Made by a program: the position numbers and the translations under genes. From Prorocentrum cordatum (Eukaryota; Sar; Dinophyceae; Prorocentrales; Prorocentraceae): DNA of 64,000 nt. Location: contig CAUYUJ010015501.1 of assembly GCA_963575745.1 (NCBI GenBank), positions 264,833 through 328,832 of the forward strand. Direction: 5' to 3'. The notes under the pieces were generated by a model that worked only from the letters and a program-made list of their open reading frames with translations, made no database searches and was not told the DNA's origin. The stretch's first letter is position 1. Every line of letters begins with the position of its first letter. Of this stretch, positions 42,820 through 53,775 are shown one piece after another.

Positions 42820-42853
<34 letters not shown>

Positions 42854-42900
42854 AGAAATGAATATGTATTTATAAATATATGTGTATATATATACAAGTA
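42820..42900. repeat. (GA)n then TA-rich run
   Basis: GAGA dinucleotides at 42822-42850, followed by ATAT/GTATAT words. Confidence 0.9.
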
Positions 42901-42919
42901 TGTGTACAAGGCCAGGGGT

Positions 42920-45150
42920 TTTCTCCCAGGTGTTTCGGGTCCGCCCACACGGCCTTAAGTGGTGCCACAGGGACACCAAAAAACCTCACAATGTCCCGCG
43001 GGGCTTCCGGGCAACCCCAGATAGCTTCAAGACGACCCAGGAGGATGCGATTTTCGCCCCCCACAGGCCCCAAGACCACCTGCTAACATAGGTCATGGTA
43101 ACGAATCAGCTCGCATTCTTTAAACAAATTAGGGAAAAAACTATGATTTACTAAAGCGAGAAACGTGTGTATCAAATTGCGCCGCCGAACCAAAACAAAA
43201 CAAAACATCACTGAATAAACGCAAACGCCGTTTTACGAAATTCAAAAACGAATGTTCTGAATCCGGGGCCGTTTTTTCGAATCCCACATCCTATCACTAT
43301 CATGACCTGAGTGGCTCGATCACAAGAGGCAAGAACCTCTGATTTACCATCGGTTTTTGTTCTCCGATGTTTCTGGAACTCTCAATTTTCGAGTTTCCGA
43401 CGCTCCACGACGGCCCAAGAGGCTTCCAAGACCGCCCCAAGACGGCCCAAGAGACCCCCAAGACCGCCCCAAGACGGCCTAAGAGGGTCTCAAGACGGAC
43501 CCAAAAGGGGCCCATGACGGCCCAAGAAGAGCCGCCCAGACGGCCTTAGTGGCGTCACGGTGACACCAGAAAGTTGCGAGATGTCCCGCGGGCTTCCAGG
43601 CAGCCCCGGACAGCTTCAAGACGGCCCAAGCGGCTTCCACTTTCGCTCCCCAGAGGGCCCCGAAATTCAAAAACCATTGGTTGACCATTGGTTTTCAATG
43701 TTTCTGGGATTCTCGACTGTCGAGCTTCCCACGCTCCACGACGTCCCAAGAGGCCTCCTAGACCGCCCCAAGACGGCGCCAGAGACCCCAAAGACCGCCC
43801 CAAGACGGGCAAAGAGGGCCCCAGACGGCCCCACAAGGCGCCCATGACGGCCCAAGAAGAGCCGCCCACACAGCCTCAAGTGGCGTCACAGTGGCACAGG
43901 AAGGTTGCGAGATGTCGCGCGGGCCTCCCAGGCAGCCCCGGACAGCTTCAAGACGGCCCAAGCGGAATCCATTTTCGCTCCCCAGAGGGCCCCGAAATTC
44001 AAAAACCATTGATTGACCATTGGTTTTCAATGTTTCTGGGATTCTCGACTGTCGAGCTTCCCACGCTCCACGACGTCCCAAAAGGCCTCCTAGACCGCCC
44101 CAAGACGGCCCCAGAGACCCCAAAGACCGCCCCAAGACGGGCAAAGAGGGTCCCAGACGGCCCCAAAAGGGGCCCATGACGGCCCAAGAAGAGCCGCCAA
44201 GCAGCCTCAAGTGGCGTCGCAGTGGCACAGGAAGGTTGCGAGATGTCGCGCGGGCCTCCCAGGCAGCCCCGGACAGCTTCAAGACGGCCCAAGCGGAATC
44301 CATTGTCGCTCCCCAGAGGGCCCCAAGATGCAAAGACCATCGATTGACCATTGGTTTTCAATGTTTCTGGGATTCTCGACTTTCGAGCTTCCGACGCTCC
44401 ACGACGTCCCAAGAGACCTCCTAGACCGCCCCAAGACGGCACAAGAGACCCCCAGGACCGCCCCAAGACGGGCCAAGAGGGTCCCAAGACAGCCCCAAGA
44501 GGGGCCCAAGAGGGCCACACGACAACTCCAGGAGGGGCCTACGAGCAGGAGACCGAAAGGACAATTCGACCCTTCCGTCCCAAGATGCCCCCCGACAGCC
44601 CAAGAGGGCTCTCCGAGCGCTCCCCAGTGGGCCCCAAGAGGCAAAAATCATTGATTTGCCAAAGTTGTTCAATGCTTTCGGGCGTCTCGACTTTCCCAGC
44701 TACGACGTCCCTAGAGGCCCCCGAGACCGTCCCGAGACGGAACGCCAAGAGGCCCCCAAGAGCGTCCACAGACGGACCAAGTAGGCCCCGAGCGGCTCTA
44801 GACGCGCCCAAGACGCCCCAAGACGGTCCCAAGAGGGGCCCGAGCGCAGAGCCCGAAGCGATACCTCGAGTCTTCCGTCCCAGATGCCCCCAAATGGCCT
44901 CAGAGGACTCGAGCAGCGCTCCCCAGATGGCCTCAAGAGGCAAAAACAAACGACGTCCCTTGGGTTTTAATGTGATTTCGAAGTTCTCCACTTTTCGAGC
45001 TTCCGGCGCTCCACGACGTCTAAAGAGGCCCCTAAGACCGCCCCGAGATGGCCCAAGAGGCCCCAACGACGGTCCCAAGACGGCCTAAGAGAACCCGTAG
45101 ACGCGCCCACGACACCCAAGAGAGCTCCGAGACGGGCCCGAGAGGGCCCT
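42920..45150. repeat. 330-bp tandem repeat of CCAAGACGGCCC type
   Basis: The best units begin at 43531, 43861 and 44191 (exactly 330 bp apart): GAGCCGCC.A.(A)CAGCCT.AAGTGGCGTC, then GTTGCGAGATGTC, CAGGCAGCCCCGGACAGCTTCAAGACGG, TTCAATGTTTCTGGGATTCTCGACT and CCAAGACGG words. More diverged units lie on each side, including a part at 42940-43080. Frames are repeat products. Confidence 0.95.
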
Positions 45151-45440
45151 TACATCCAACACGAATTGAACACGAACCGTTTCTTCGTCAAGGACAGTGT
45201 TGTGTTAAATGTGTGTTGAATTGTGGGGGTTCGGGGAGCGCTGTGGGAGCTCCCTTGGCGCCCCTTTGGGGGCTCCTTGGAGGCCCTGTTTGAGCCTGTC
45301 GCGGTGGCTTTTGTGGGCCTCTCCGTGGTCCTGACGTCCAGGTCCATCGGGGGTCGTCGTTGGAAGTCTTGTGGCCCTCGTCGGTCCTCTCGAGGGCGTC
45401 TTGAGCCGTCTTGAAGCCCTCCTGAGTTTCTTGTGGGAGT
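45150..45440. repeat. Palindromic core with inverted right arm
   Basis: CAACACGAATTGAACACGAAC (from 45157) faces GTTGTGTTAAATGTGTGTTG (from 45199), which is roughly its reverse complement, with CCGTTTCTTCGTCAAGGACA between. Beyond it the words switch from CCAAGACGGCCCC (left) to GGGGGCTCC..TTGGAGG and GTCTTGAGCCGTCTTGAAG (right). The same core is at 50310-50390. Confidence 0.7.
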
Positions 45441-46035
45441 TTCTTGCAGGCCCGGGACAGCGGCACCAGAGATGGCCCAGGATGGCCCACATCAGCGGGG
45501 GGGCAGGGCGCTCGGGACGGAGAAGAAAGGACGAAGCCAACGGACCACGAAAAGCTTAAGGTAGGAGTCAGGGAATGACGAAAGCGGAGAGTCAGGAGGA
45601 ACAGAAAGGGAGCGCCAAGGGAAGACGGGAGGGAGGAGCAGCAGCTGAGTAGGGCTACGTTATCACTTCTCGTCCCCCGCCTCCTGCTTCCCCCCCATGA
45701 CCCCCCTCGATGTCGTTATTTTCTGTCCTGCCTCAGCCCGCCTCCCCTCTTCCTGCGTCTCCTACTCCTCCTCTTGTCGATGGAGGCGGCACTCATGTTC
45801 CCGGGCCCCCTGTGAGGCCCCAGAGTGACCTTGCAGAGGGCAGCGCCTCGGTCCAGTCCAAACTCGTCAGCTCCGAGCCTTCCAAGTAGGGCCCATAGAC
45901 GAGGCAAGAAACAAGGAAACCATGGCCAGGATGTCGCGGTATTTCCCCATATCCTAAGATGGGGTTCTTGTTATTACTTGGACGCCTCCTACTCCCTCTC
46001 CCTCCTCCTCTTTCCTCCTCCCCTCCTCCTCTTTC
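45441..46035. other. No supported gene
   Basis: GA- and CT-rich patches; no recognisable frame. Confidence 0.4.
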
Positions 46036-46391
46036 CTCATACTCAGACCTACTCATACTCAGACTTACTCATACTCAGACTTACTCATACTCAGACCTAC
46101 TCATACTCAGACTTACTCACACTCAGACATACTCATACACAGACTTACTCATACACAGACTTACTCACACCCAGACGTACTCATACACAGACTTACTCAT
46201 ACCCAGACTTACTCATACACAGTATTACTCATACTCAGACTTACTCATACCCAGACGCACACATACACAGACTTTCTCATACACAGACTTTCTCATACAC
46301 AGACGTACTCATACCCAGACTTACTCATACACAGACTTACTCATACTCAGACATACTCATACTCAGACCTACTCATGCTCAGACTTACTCA
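46036..46391. repeat. 16-bp tandem repeat ACTCATAC(A/T)CAGACTT
   Basis: About 22 copies, alternating TACTCAGAC, TACACAGAC and TACCCAGAC variants. Frames give repeated Tyr-Ser/Thr peptides. Confidence 0.97.
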
Positions 46392-46407
46392 ACACACATC
46401 AGATTTG

Positions 46408-48042
46408 GAGGATGTCTCAAGCGGGGCGCTGGTTTCAGCACCCCTAAGGGGAGCCGCCAAGGGTGTTTGCACGGGCTCGTTCGCGGCCATTTTGTGGGGA
46501 TGTCTCAGGCGGTTTGCTTGTTTCTGGGCTCAACATCCTTCGCTTGGAGAGCAGATTGTGAGGATGTCTCAGGCGGGGCGCTGGTTTCAGCACCCCTAAG
46601 GGGAGCCGCCAGGGGTGTTTGCACGGGCTCGTTCGCGGCCATTTTGTGGGGATGTCTCAGGCGGTTTGCTTGTTTCTGGGCCCAACATCCTTCGCTTGGA
46701 GCAGATTGGAGGATGTCTCAGGCGGGGCGCTGGTTTCAGCACCCCTAAGGGGAGCCGCCAGGGGTGGTTGCAGCTCGTTCCATTTTGTGGGGATGTCTCA
46801 GGCGGTTTGCTTGTTTCTGGGCTCAACATCCTTCGCTTGGAGAGCAGATTGTGAGGATGTCTCAGGCGGGGCGCTGGTTTCAGCACCCCTAAGGGGAGCC
46901 GCCAGGGGTGTTTGCACGGGCTCGTTCGCGGCCATTTTGTGGGGATGTCTCAGGCGGTTTGCTTGTTTCTGGGCTCAACATCCTTCGCTTGGAGAGCAGA
47001 TTGTGAGGATGTCTCAGGCGGGGCGCTGGTTTCAGCACCCCTAAGGGGGGCCGCCAGGGGTGTTTGCACGGGCTCGTTCGCGGCCATTTTGTGGGGATGT
47101 CTCAGGCGGTTTGCTTGTTTCTGGGCCCAACATCCTTCGCTTGGAGAGCAGATTGTGAGGATGTCTCAGGCGGGGCGCTGGTTTCAGCACCCCTAAGGGG
47201 AGCCGCCAGGGGTGGTTGCACGGGCTCGTTCGCGGCCATTTTGTGGGGATGTCTCAGGCGGTTTGCTTGTTTCTGGGCTCAACATCCTTCGCTTGGAGAG
47301 CAGATTGTGAGGATGTCTCAGGCGGGGCGCTGGTTTCAGCACCCCTAAGGGGGAGCCGCCAGGGGTGGTTGCACGGGCTCGTTCGCGGCCATTTTGTGGG
47401 GATGTCTCAGGCGGTTTGCTTGTTTCTGGGCCCAACATCCTTCGCTTGGAGAGCAGATTGTGAGGATGTCTCAGGCGGGGCGCTGGTTTCAGCACCCCTA
47501 AGGGGAGCCGCCAGGGGTGGTTGCACGGGCTCGTTCGCGGCCAGTTTGTGGGGATGTCTCAGGCGGTTTGCTTGTTTCTGGCCCAACATCCTTCGCTTTG
47601 GAGCAGATTGTGAGGATGTCTCAGGCGGGGCGCTGGTTTCAGCGCCCCTAAGGGGAGCCGCCAGGGGTGGTTGCACGGGCTCGTTCGCGGCCATTTTGTG
47701 GGGATGTCTCAGGCGGTTTGCTTGTTTCTGGGCTCAACATCCTTCGCTTGGAGAGCAGATTGTGAGGATGTCTCAGGCGGGGCGCTGGTTTCAGCACCCC
47801 TAAGGGGAGCCGCCAGGGGTGGTTGCACGGGCTCGTTCGCGGCCATTTTGTGGGGATGTCTCAGGCGGTTTGCTTGTTTCTGGGCTCAACATCCTTCGCT
47901 TGGAGAGCAGATTGTGAGGATGTCTCAGGCGGGGCGCTGGTTTCAGCACCCCTAAGGGGAGCCGCCAGGGGTGGTTGCACGGGCTCGTTCGCGGCCATTT
48001 TGTGGGGATGTCTCAGGCGGTTCGCCTGTTTCTGGGCTCAAC
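46408..48042. repeat. 152-bp satellite, ~11 units
   Basis: Units begin GGATGTCTCAGGCGGGGCGC near 46411, 46562, 46712, 46855, 47006, 47158, 47310, 47464, 47614, 47766 and 47918. Each unit contains a second GGATGTCTCAGGCGGTTTGC about 87 bp in, so it is a diverged dimer. 152 is not a multiple of 3, so the frame rotates and the long frames are artefacts. Shortened units occur near 46712, 46780 and 47585. Confidence 0.97.
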
Positions 48043-48049
48043 AGGGAGG

Positions 48050-48242
48050 GAAATGACAGGAACGAGGATGAGGAGGAGGAACAGGAGGAGGAGGAGGAGG
48101 CGGGGGATCGTGAGGAAGGGCATGGGGGTGCGGAGGGGGAGGGGGAGCAGGAGGATGAGGAGGAGGAGCAGGAGCAGGAGAAGGGAGGGGGCGGAGGAAC
48201 AGGAGGAGGAGGAGGAGGAGGAGGAGGAGGAGGCGGAGGGCG
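48050..48242. repeat. GGA-rich tract
   Basis: GAGGAG/GGAGCAG triplets directly after the truncated last satellite unit. Confidence 0.9.
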
Positions 48243-49397
48243 CTTTGCTCGGTGAACGGCGCGGGCGTTGACTTTTTGCAAAACATGTTTGCGCCCGAGG
48301 TTGAGACCCGATGCGAAGTGCGGACGGTTAAAGCTGGGGTGCAGGTCGCGAGGTGCCGCTTGAAGCACTTGTCACTCGTGCTCCCCATGGTGCTTCGGAC
48401 GCGGCGCCGAGGGAATTCTTTGCTTTGGCAAAAAAGATGCGCGGGCATATGCACGTGAATGAATGCATGCACGCGGTGGATGTGCAGCCGCGCTGCGCGC
48501 GCGTGTGCTCGCCGCTCACACGGACGCGCTCGTGGAGCAAACATCTACCATAGATAAATGCTCACCGTGGCACTACCCTCCAACATGACATGCACTTATG
48601 GCCTTGTGTGGCTAAACGCTCGTCTTACATATCCCACTGCCAACTATCCTAAAACATATGCACATATGGGAAGCTCCAAAGCTACCACGGGCTGACAAGG
48701 GAAAGGCCTGGCAGCTGAGGAGGGGGGATGAAGAGGAAGAGGCTCGCATTCAACCATACTCAAAGCTCACTCTGACTCATACGCAATCACTCGCATTAGG
48801 GGTCACTCGTCTTCGTCGGCCCTGTCGCCCACGTGGACGCGCTATTGTAGTCGACCGCTCATGAACAGACGCTCACCACGGCATGACATAAAACATGAGA
48901 TGCACATATGGGGAGCTCCACGCAGTGAGTAATTGTTGATGCCGACCTTGGTCATGGCCCATGCCAGCCGCTGCGGGGGGCTAGGTTCTGGGGGGGGGGC
49001 CGCCATTGAGGGGAGGTGGCCTCGACCCCCATCCACATGATGGGGGTGCACAGGCGATTGATGCGTTGGTGGCGCGGACGCACCCTGACGGGGCTACGCT
49101 GCGGCCGCCTTTACCCTGAACCCACCCGCCCGACCCACGCGCCCCGGGTAACGACCGTTGCCCGGGAAAGAAGTAAAAGGTCACACAAGAACCCTGAGCT
49201 CCGGCGTTGCGACAATATTGCGACACGAAAAGTCACGATTGGAGCCTCAGGCCCCACTTTTCTGCGCCACGTCTTGAGACGGATCGATCCGTGATGGTCC
49301 CGAGCCCCTAGGCTGGGCGAAAACGCACAGTGTGAAACAAATGCGACGCCCGGATCGCAGGGTCGTCCGAAATCTGGGTCTTGGGCCGAACAAGAAT
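48243..49397. other. No supported gene
   Basis: Words such as ATGCACATATGGG(A/G)AGCTCCA (near 48658 and 48900) recur once. Frames of 60-80 codons only. Confidence 0.4.
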
Positions 49398-49556
49398 AAA
49401 TGGGGTCGGAGGATTGCGCCGCGCCGCCGAAACATCGCCGATGCGGTTCGACGTGGATCCCGATGTTCTCCACACCGACGGCGCCGACGCATCGCCGATA
49501 CATCTGAGATGCATATGAGATGCATTGGCGATGCGGCGCCATCCTCCGACCCGATC
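49398..49556. mobile_element. GATGC-rich TIR element, best-preserved ends
   Basis: Left end GGGGTCGGAGGATTGCGCCGC; right end GGCGCCATCCTCCGACCCGA, whose reverse complement starts TCGGGTCGGAGGATGGCGCC. This defines the family ends. The interior has CGATGTTCTCCACACCGACGG and GATGCAT words. The length is 159 bp. Confidence 0.75.
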
Positions 49557-49949
49557 AACAACAGCGAAAAATTGCAACCGGAGCCCCTGACTCCATTGTT
49601 CCGCGCCGTTCTTCGAGCTGGATCGATCCGCCAGGGTCCCAACCCCGAAACCGGGCGACGGCGACAATGCCCAGACATGTCACGTCCTGATTTTTGTCCA
49701 ATGCGGGGTCCCTGGAATTCCGAATTCTTTCCCCAGGGCCAGCGTTTCATCCCGGGCTGCTCTTTGACGTTCCGGGGGCACGGCGAGGGCCCCCAGGGGC
49801 CGAAAACAGCCACACACACACACACACACACACACACCTCCCGCCCTGATTTCGCAACGACGCGAGCATGTGTGGGTCGGGGATTGCTCAAGGGGCCCCT
49901 GGCTCAAGGTGCCCCCAGTTTTTCGCCCAATTTTGGAGCCCCTGGGGCC
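49557..49949. other. No gene; (CA)n at 49810-49837
   Basis: A CA dinucleotide run. The rest is unremarkable. Confidence 0.5.
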
Positions 49950-50560
49950 CTCTAGGCCTCGTGAGGGGCGTTCTGGAGGCGGGGGGGGCCCCCGTTGAAA
50001 TCTTGGGGGCGCCTTCGGCCAGACGCCCCCAGATGCCCCGAGATGCCCCCAGACGGCCCAATAGGTCTCCATGAGCGCTCCCCAGATGGGCGCAAGAGGC
50101 AAAAACCAATGATATTCCGTAGGTTTTTCTGTGTTCTGGAAGGTCTCGCTTTTTCGAGCTTCCAGCGGTCAACAAACCCCCAAGACCGCCCCGAAACGGC
50201 CCAAGAGCACCCCAAGAGGGTCCCAAGACTGTCCAAGAGAACCCCAAGATGGCCCTAGAGGCGCCCAAGACGCCCCAAGAGAGCTCCGAGACGGTCACAA
50301 AGAGGGCCCAACATGTAACACAAATTTAACACAAACCGCTTCCTCGTCAAGGACGGCGGCGTGTCGAATTTGTTTGAAATTGTTGGGGCTTTGGGGCCTC
50401 CCTGGGAGTTCCCGTGGCGCCCATGTGGGCCCTCCCAGGCTATCCTCAAAAGCTCTCGTGGGGGCCTGTGGGAGTTTCAGGAGAGCCCCAGGAGGTTTCT
50501 GGAGGCCGTTGAGGCCCCACGGATCTTCAGAGTCTGGAGGCCCCAGAAAAACAAAACACG
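49950..50560. repeat. Second copy of the 330-bp-type repeat and its palindromic core
   Basis: CCAGATGCCCCGAGATG, GAGCGCTCCCCAGATGG, GTTTTTCTGTGTTCTGGAAGG and CCAAGACCGCCCC match 44590-45050. AACACAAATTTAACACAAACC and CGTCAAGGACGGCG match the core at 45157-45230. The words then invert (GGGGCCTCC, TTGGGG-type) as they do there. Confidence 0.8.
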
Positions 50561-50589
50561 CCCCAGAACGTGCAATCGTCCGTTCACGT

Positions 50590-50690
50590 CCACAGACGAC
50601 GACGACGACCACCACCACAACCACCACCACCACCACTACGACGACCACCGCGACGATCATCGCGACGGCGGCGGCGGCGACGGCCTGGCG
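50590..50690. repeat. ACG/ACC triplet tract
   Basis: ACGACGACG, then ACCACCACC, then GACGGCGGCGGCG. Confidence 0.85.
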
Positions 50691-51000
50691 GCCCAGAGTT
50701 TCTGGGGCCCTCCTCGGCCACCGTGGCAGACACGGCACTTGCGCAGCTGGGAAACATTCGGATCTTTCCGACGCGTCGCACGTCGATCATCGCACGGCTC
50801 CGCGACCGCTCACCGAGCCCTACGCCCCCCCAGAAGGCCCAGCACCTCCACGCAAGGGCGGCCCTTGCCTGGGGAACGTCTCTCTGGGTGCTTTGGGTTT
50901 CGTGGATCAGCGCAAGGCCGCAAGGTCTATTAACAACGACTGCGCTATCGGCTGGAACCTAAGGGCGCGCGTAGCGCGCGCGTGGTTCTAGTATATTTGT

Positions 51001-51002
<2 letters not shown>

Positions 51003-51039
<37 letters not shown>

Positions 51040-51100
51040 TATATATATATATGTATATATATATATATCGAGAGAGAGAGACATATATATATATATACAA
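51003..51100. repeat. (TA)n with GA interruption
   Basis: TATA dinucleotides, GAGAGAGAGAG at 51070-51081, then TATA again. Confidence 0.95.
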
Positions 51101-51113
51101 TGAAGAGCGAAGC

Positions 51114-51410
51114 ATGCCAGTGAGGGTTGTTTCCGCGAGCTCTGTTCGTGGGGCGGCAGGTTTCGGACAGCAGAGCATGCAAGTGAATGATTACACGCTC
51201 CAACCGAACGATCTGCCGCTTGGCAATGTGTACGTAGGGGCCTGGTCAGAAGAGGGCCATATGTGCCCAGCCCCCATCTCGTGTGCAATTCGTTCGTGGG
51301 GAACTTGGTCAGTAGAAGGTTCTTCCAGTGCATTGCTAGCTCGGTGTTGCTTCGCTGGTTTGGGCGCGGCTTGCCCGCCTCACCGGGCGAGGCACAACAG
51401 TCTCGCTTGA
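51114..51410 (+). CDS. 98-codon frame, unknown
   Basis: It opens at an ATG just after the TA run and gives a non-repetitive peptide (for example YTLQPNDLPLGNVYVGAWSE, then Cys/Ser-rich sequence). Codon choice is mixed and no domain is recognised. It is listed because it is one of few non-repeat frames in this area. Confidence 0.15.
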   Translation: MPVRVVSASSVRGAAGFGQQSMQVNDYTLQPNDLPLGNVYVGAWSEEGHMCPAPISCAIRSWGTWSVEGSSSALLARCCFAGLGAACPPHRARHNSLA

Positions 51411-51534
51411 GCACCAGATTCGGACGGGATGTTAGTGTTGCCCCAATGTTGTCCCTTAATTTTATATTTCCCCACATCCTGAGTGGGGTTCTTGTTTTCC
51501 CAGAATATCATCTCCTTCTCCCTCCCGCCTCCCG

Positions 51535-52720
51535 CCTCCCACCCCTCCAGGGAGGCCCCGTCTGAGCGAGGAGGGTATCGGAAGCCCAAACTATCTACAT
51601 GGTTTCGTGCCCCTCCCTCCCCTCCAGGGAGGCCCCGCCTGAGCGAGGAGGGTATCGGAAACCCGTATTATTTACATGGTTTCGTACCCCTTCCCACCCC
51701 TCCAGGGAGGCCCCGCCTGAGCGAGGAGGGTATCGGAAACCCGTACTATTTACATGTTTTCGTGCCCTTCCCACCTCTCGAGGGAGGCCCCGCCTGAGCG
51801 AGGAGGGTATCGGAAACCCATACTATTTACATGGTTTCGTGCCCCTCCCATCCCTCCAGGGAGGCCCCGCCTGAGCGAGGAGGGTATCGGAAACCCGTAC
51901 TATTTACATGGTTTCGTGCCCCTCCCACCCTCCAGGGAGGCCCCGCCTGAGCGAGGAGGGTATTGGAAACCCGTAATTTACATGGTTTCGTGCCCCTCCC
52001 ACCCCTCCAGGGAAGCCCCGCCTGAGCGAGGAGGGCATCGGAAACCCGTACCATTTACATGGTTGCGTGCCCTTCCGACCTCTCCAGGGAGGCCCCGCCT
52101 GAGCGAGGAGGGTATCGGAAACCCAAACTATTTACATGGTGTCGTGCCCTTCCCACCTCTCCAGGGAGGCCCCGCCTGAGCGAGGAGGGTATCGGAAACC
52201 CATACTATTTACATGGTTTCGTGACCCTTCCCACCCCTCCAGGGAGGCCCCGCCTGAGCGAGGAGGGTATCGGAAACCAATACTATTTACATGGTGTCGT
52301 GCTCCCCCAACTCCTCCAGGGAGGCCCCGCCTGAGCGAGGAGGGTATCGGAAACCCATACTATTTACATGGTGTCGTGCCCCTCCCTCCCCTCCAGGGAG
52401 GCCCCGCCTAAGCGAGGAGGGCATCGGAAACCCGTACCATTTACATGGTTGCGTGCCCCTTCCACCCCTCCAGGGAGGCCCCGCCTGAGCGAGGAGGGTA
52501 TCGGAAACCAATACTATTTACATGGTTTCGTGCTCCTCCCACCCCTCCAGGGAGGCCCCGCCTGAGCGAGGAGGGTATCGGAAAGCAATACTATTTACAT
52601 GGTTTCGTGCCCCTCCCATCCCTCCAGGGAGGCCCCGCCTGAGCGAGGAGGGCATCGGAAACCCATACTATTTTCATGGTTTCGTGCCCTTCCCACCTCT
52701 CCAGGGAGGCCCCACCTCTC
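51535..52720. repeat. 77-bp tandem satellite, ~15 units
   Basis: The unit is CCAGGGAGGCCCCGCCTGAG, CGAGGAGGGTATCGGAAACC, CATACTATTTACATGG, TTTCGTGCCCCTCCCACC. The spacing is 77 bp throughout with very few changes. The repeat shows strong within-array similarity, suggesting recent spread. Confidence 0.97.
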
Positions 52721-52909
52721 CAGCTTCTCCTTCGTGTTGATGTTGTCGTACCCCATGGGTCCCACGAAACCGTTAATATCTTTATGTGGGGAATTCCGTT
52801 AGCATAATCCCACCTCTGTCGTTTTGTTCGGGATGCTAGTCACGATTTACACTCTCGTGTTACTTCCTGGGTGCTGTAAAGCTTCGTTTCACACCTTCCT
52901 ACCTCTAGT

Positions 52910-52995
52910 TTCCTCCTCCTCCTCCTCCTTCTCCTTCTCCTCCTCCTCCTCCTCCTCCTCCTCCTCCTCCTCTTCCTCCTCCCCCTCGTCCTCCT
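52910..52995. repeat. (TCC)n microsatellite
   Basis: TCC triplets with CTT and CCC variants. Confidence 0.95.
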
Positions 52996-53429
52996 CATCC
53001 TCCTCCTGATCAGGGACGGCATGGGGGTGGAAGCGTCCAGAATCATCGGCCTGGGCGAGCTCCCACCAAAATGCGACGACATCTGCGACGGCCAGGTGCA
53101 CGTTGTGAACCAGCCAAGCGGCCAACTGGTGGATCCGCCGAGTTTCCAGCTGAAGCAGCAGTTGCAACAGCCTGCAGCCCCAGCCGCTGCAAGCCCCCGA
53201 GGGTGGAGTCGGGCTGCCCCCCAGGGCCCCAGGCACAGCGGCGCGTCACCGCCCAGCCTCGGCGGGTCCCGCGGCCGCGGCGTTCTCGCGGGCCCAGGAG
53301 CCAATGGCGGCCCTCCCGCCATGGCAACGCCACCTCCTCCGAGCGGCACCCGTCCGACGAGGCCAGGAGGGCGGACCAGTCCGCGGTGAACAAGCTCTTG
53401 TATTGATTGCGCTGCTTAGGCTGTGCTTC
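52996..53429. other. Possible exon-like frame, unknown
   Basis: From the ATG at 53021 the plus frame reads SRIIGLGELPPKCDDICDG, then QVHVVNQPSGQL and FQLKQQLQQ, with high third-position GC, before becoming Pro/Ala-rich. The minus strand is also open with plausible peptides, so strand and reality are uncertain. Confidence 0.2.
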
Positions 53430-53515
53430 AGAGAAAGAAAGAGAAACAGAAACAGAAACAGAAACAGAAAGAAAAACAGAGAGAAAAGGAAAGAAGTAAA
53501 GAAAGGAAGGAGTGA
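53430..53515. repeat. GAAACA/GAAAG repeat
   Basis: Six GAAACA-type units and then AAAG words. Confidence 0.9.
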
Positions 53516-53659
53516 AACAAATCACAAAAAAGGGGCGGTGCCTGGCCGAAGCGTGCCCGCTGGCCCCCACCTGCGAGCGCACCAGCTGCGCAATCGCAAT
53601 GCAAGTTTGTCTGTGCGACTCCACCCTGAGAAAGGGAAAGGATACCCTGGGTGCCCTCG

Positions 53660-53775
53660 CCCCCCCTCCTCCTCCTCCTCCTCCTCCTCCTCCTCCTCTT
53701 CCTCCTCCTCCTCCTCCTCCTCCTCCTCCTCCCTCCTCCTCCTCCTCCTCCTCCTCCTCCTCCTCCTCCTCCTCT
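53660..53775. repeat. (CCT)n microsatellite
   Basis: CTC/CCT triplets with two breaks. Confidence 0.95.

Noticed and set aside
46408-48042. Repeated 94-codon frames (HGLVRGHFVGMSQAV-type)
   Set aside because: The period is 152 bp, not a multiple of three, so the same DNA is read in rotating frames. Not a repeat protein family.
51535-52720. Possible CRISPR-like array of 77-bp units
   Set aside because: Units are contiguous with no unique spacers, and the genome is eukaryotic in style. A plain satellite.
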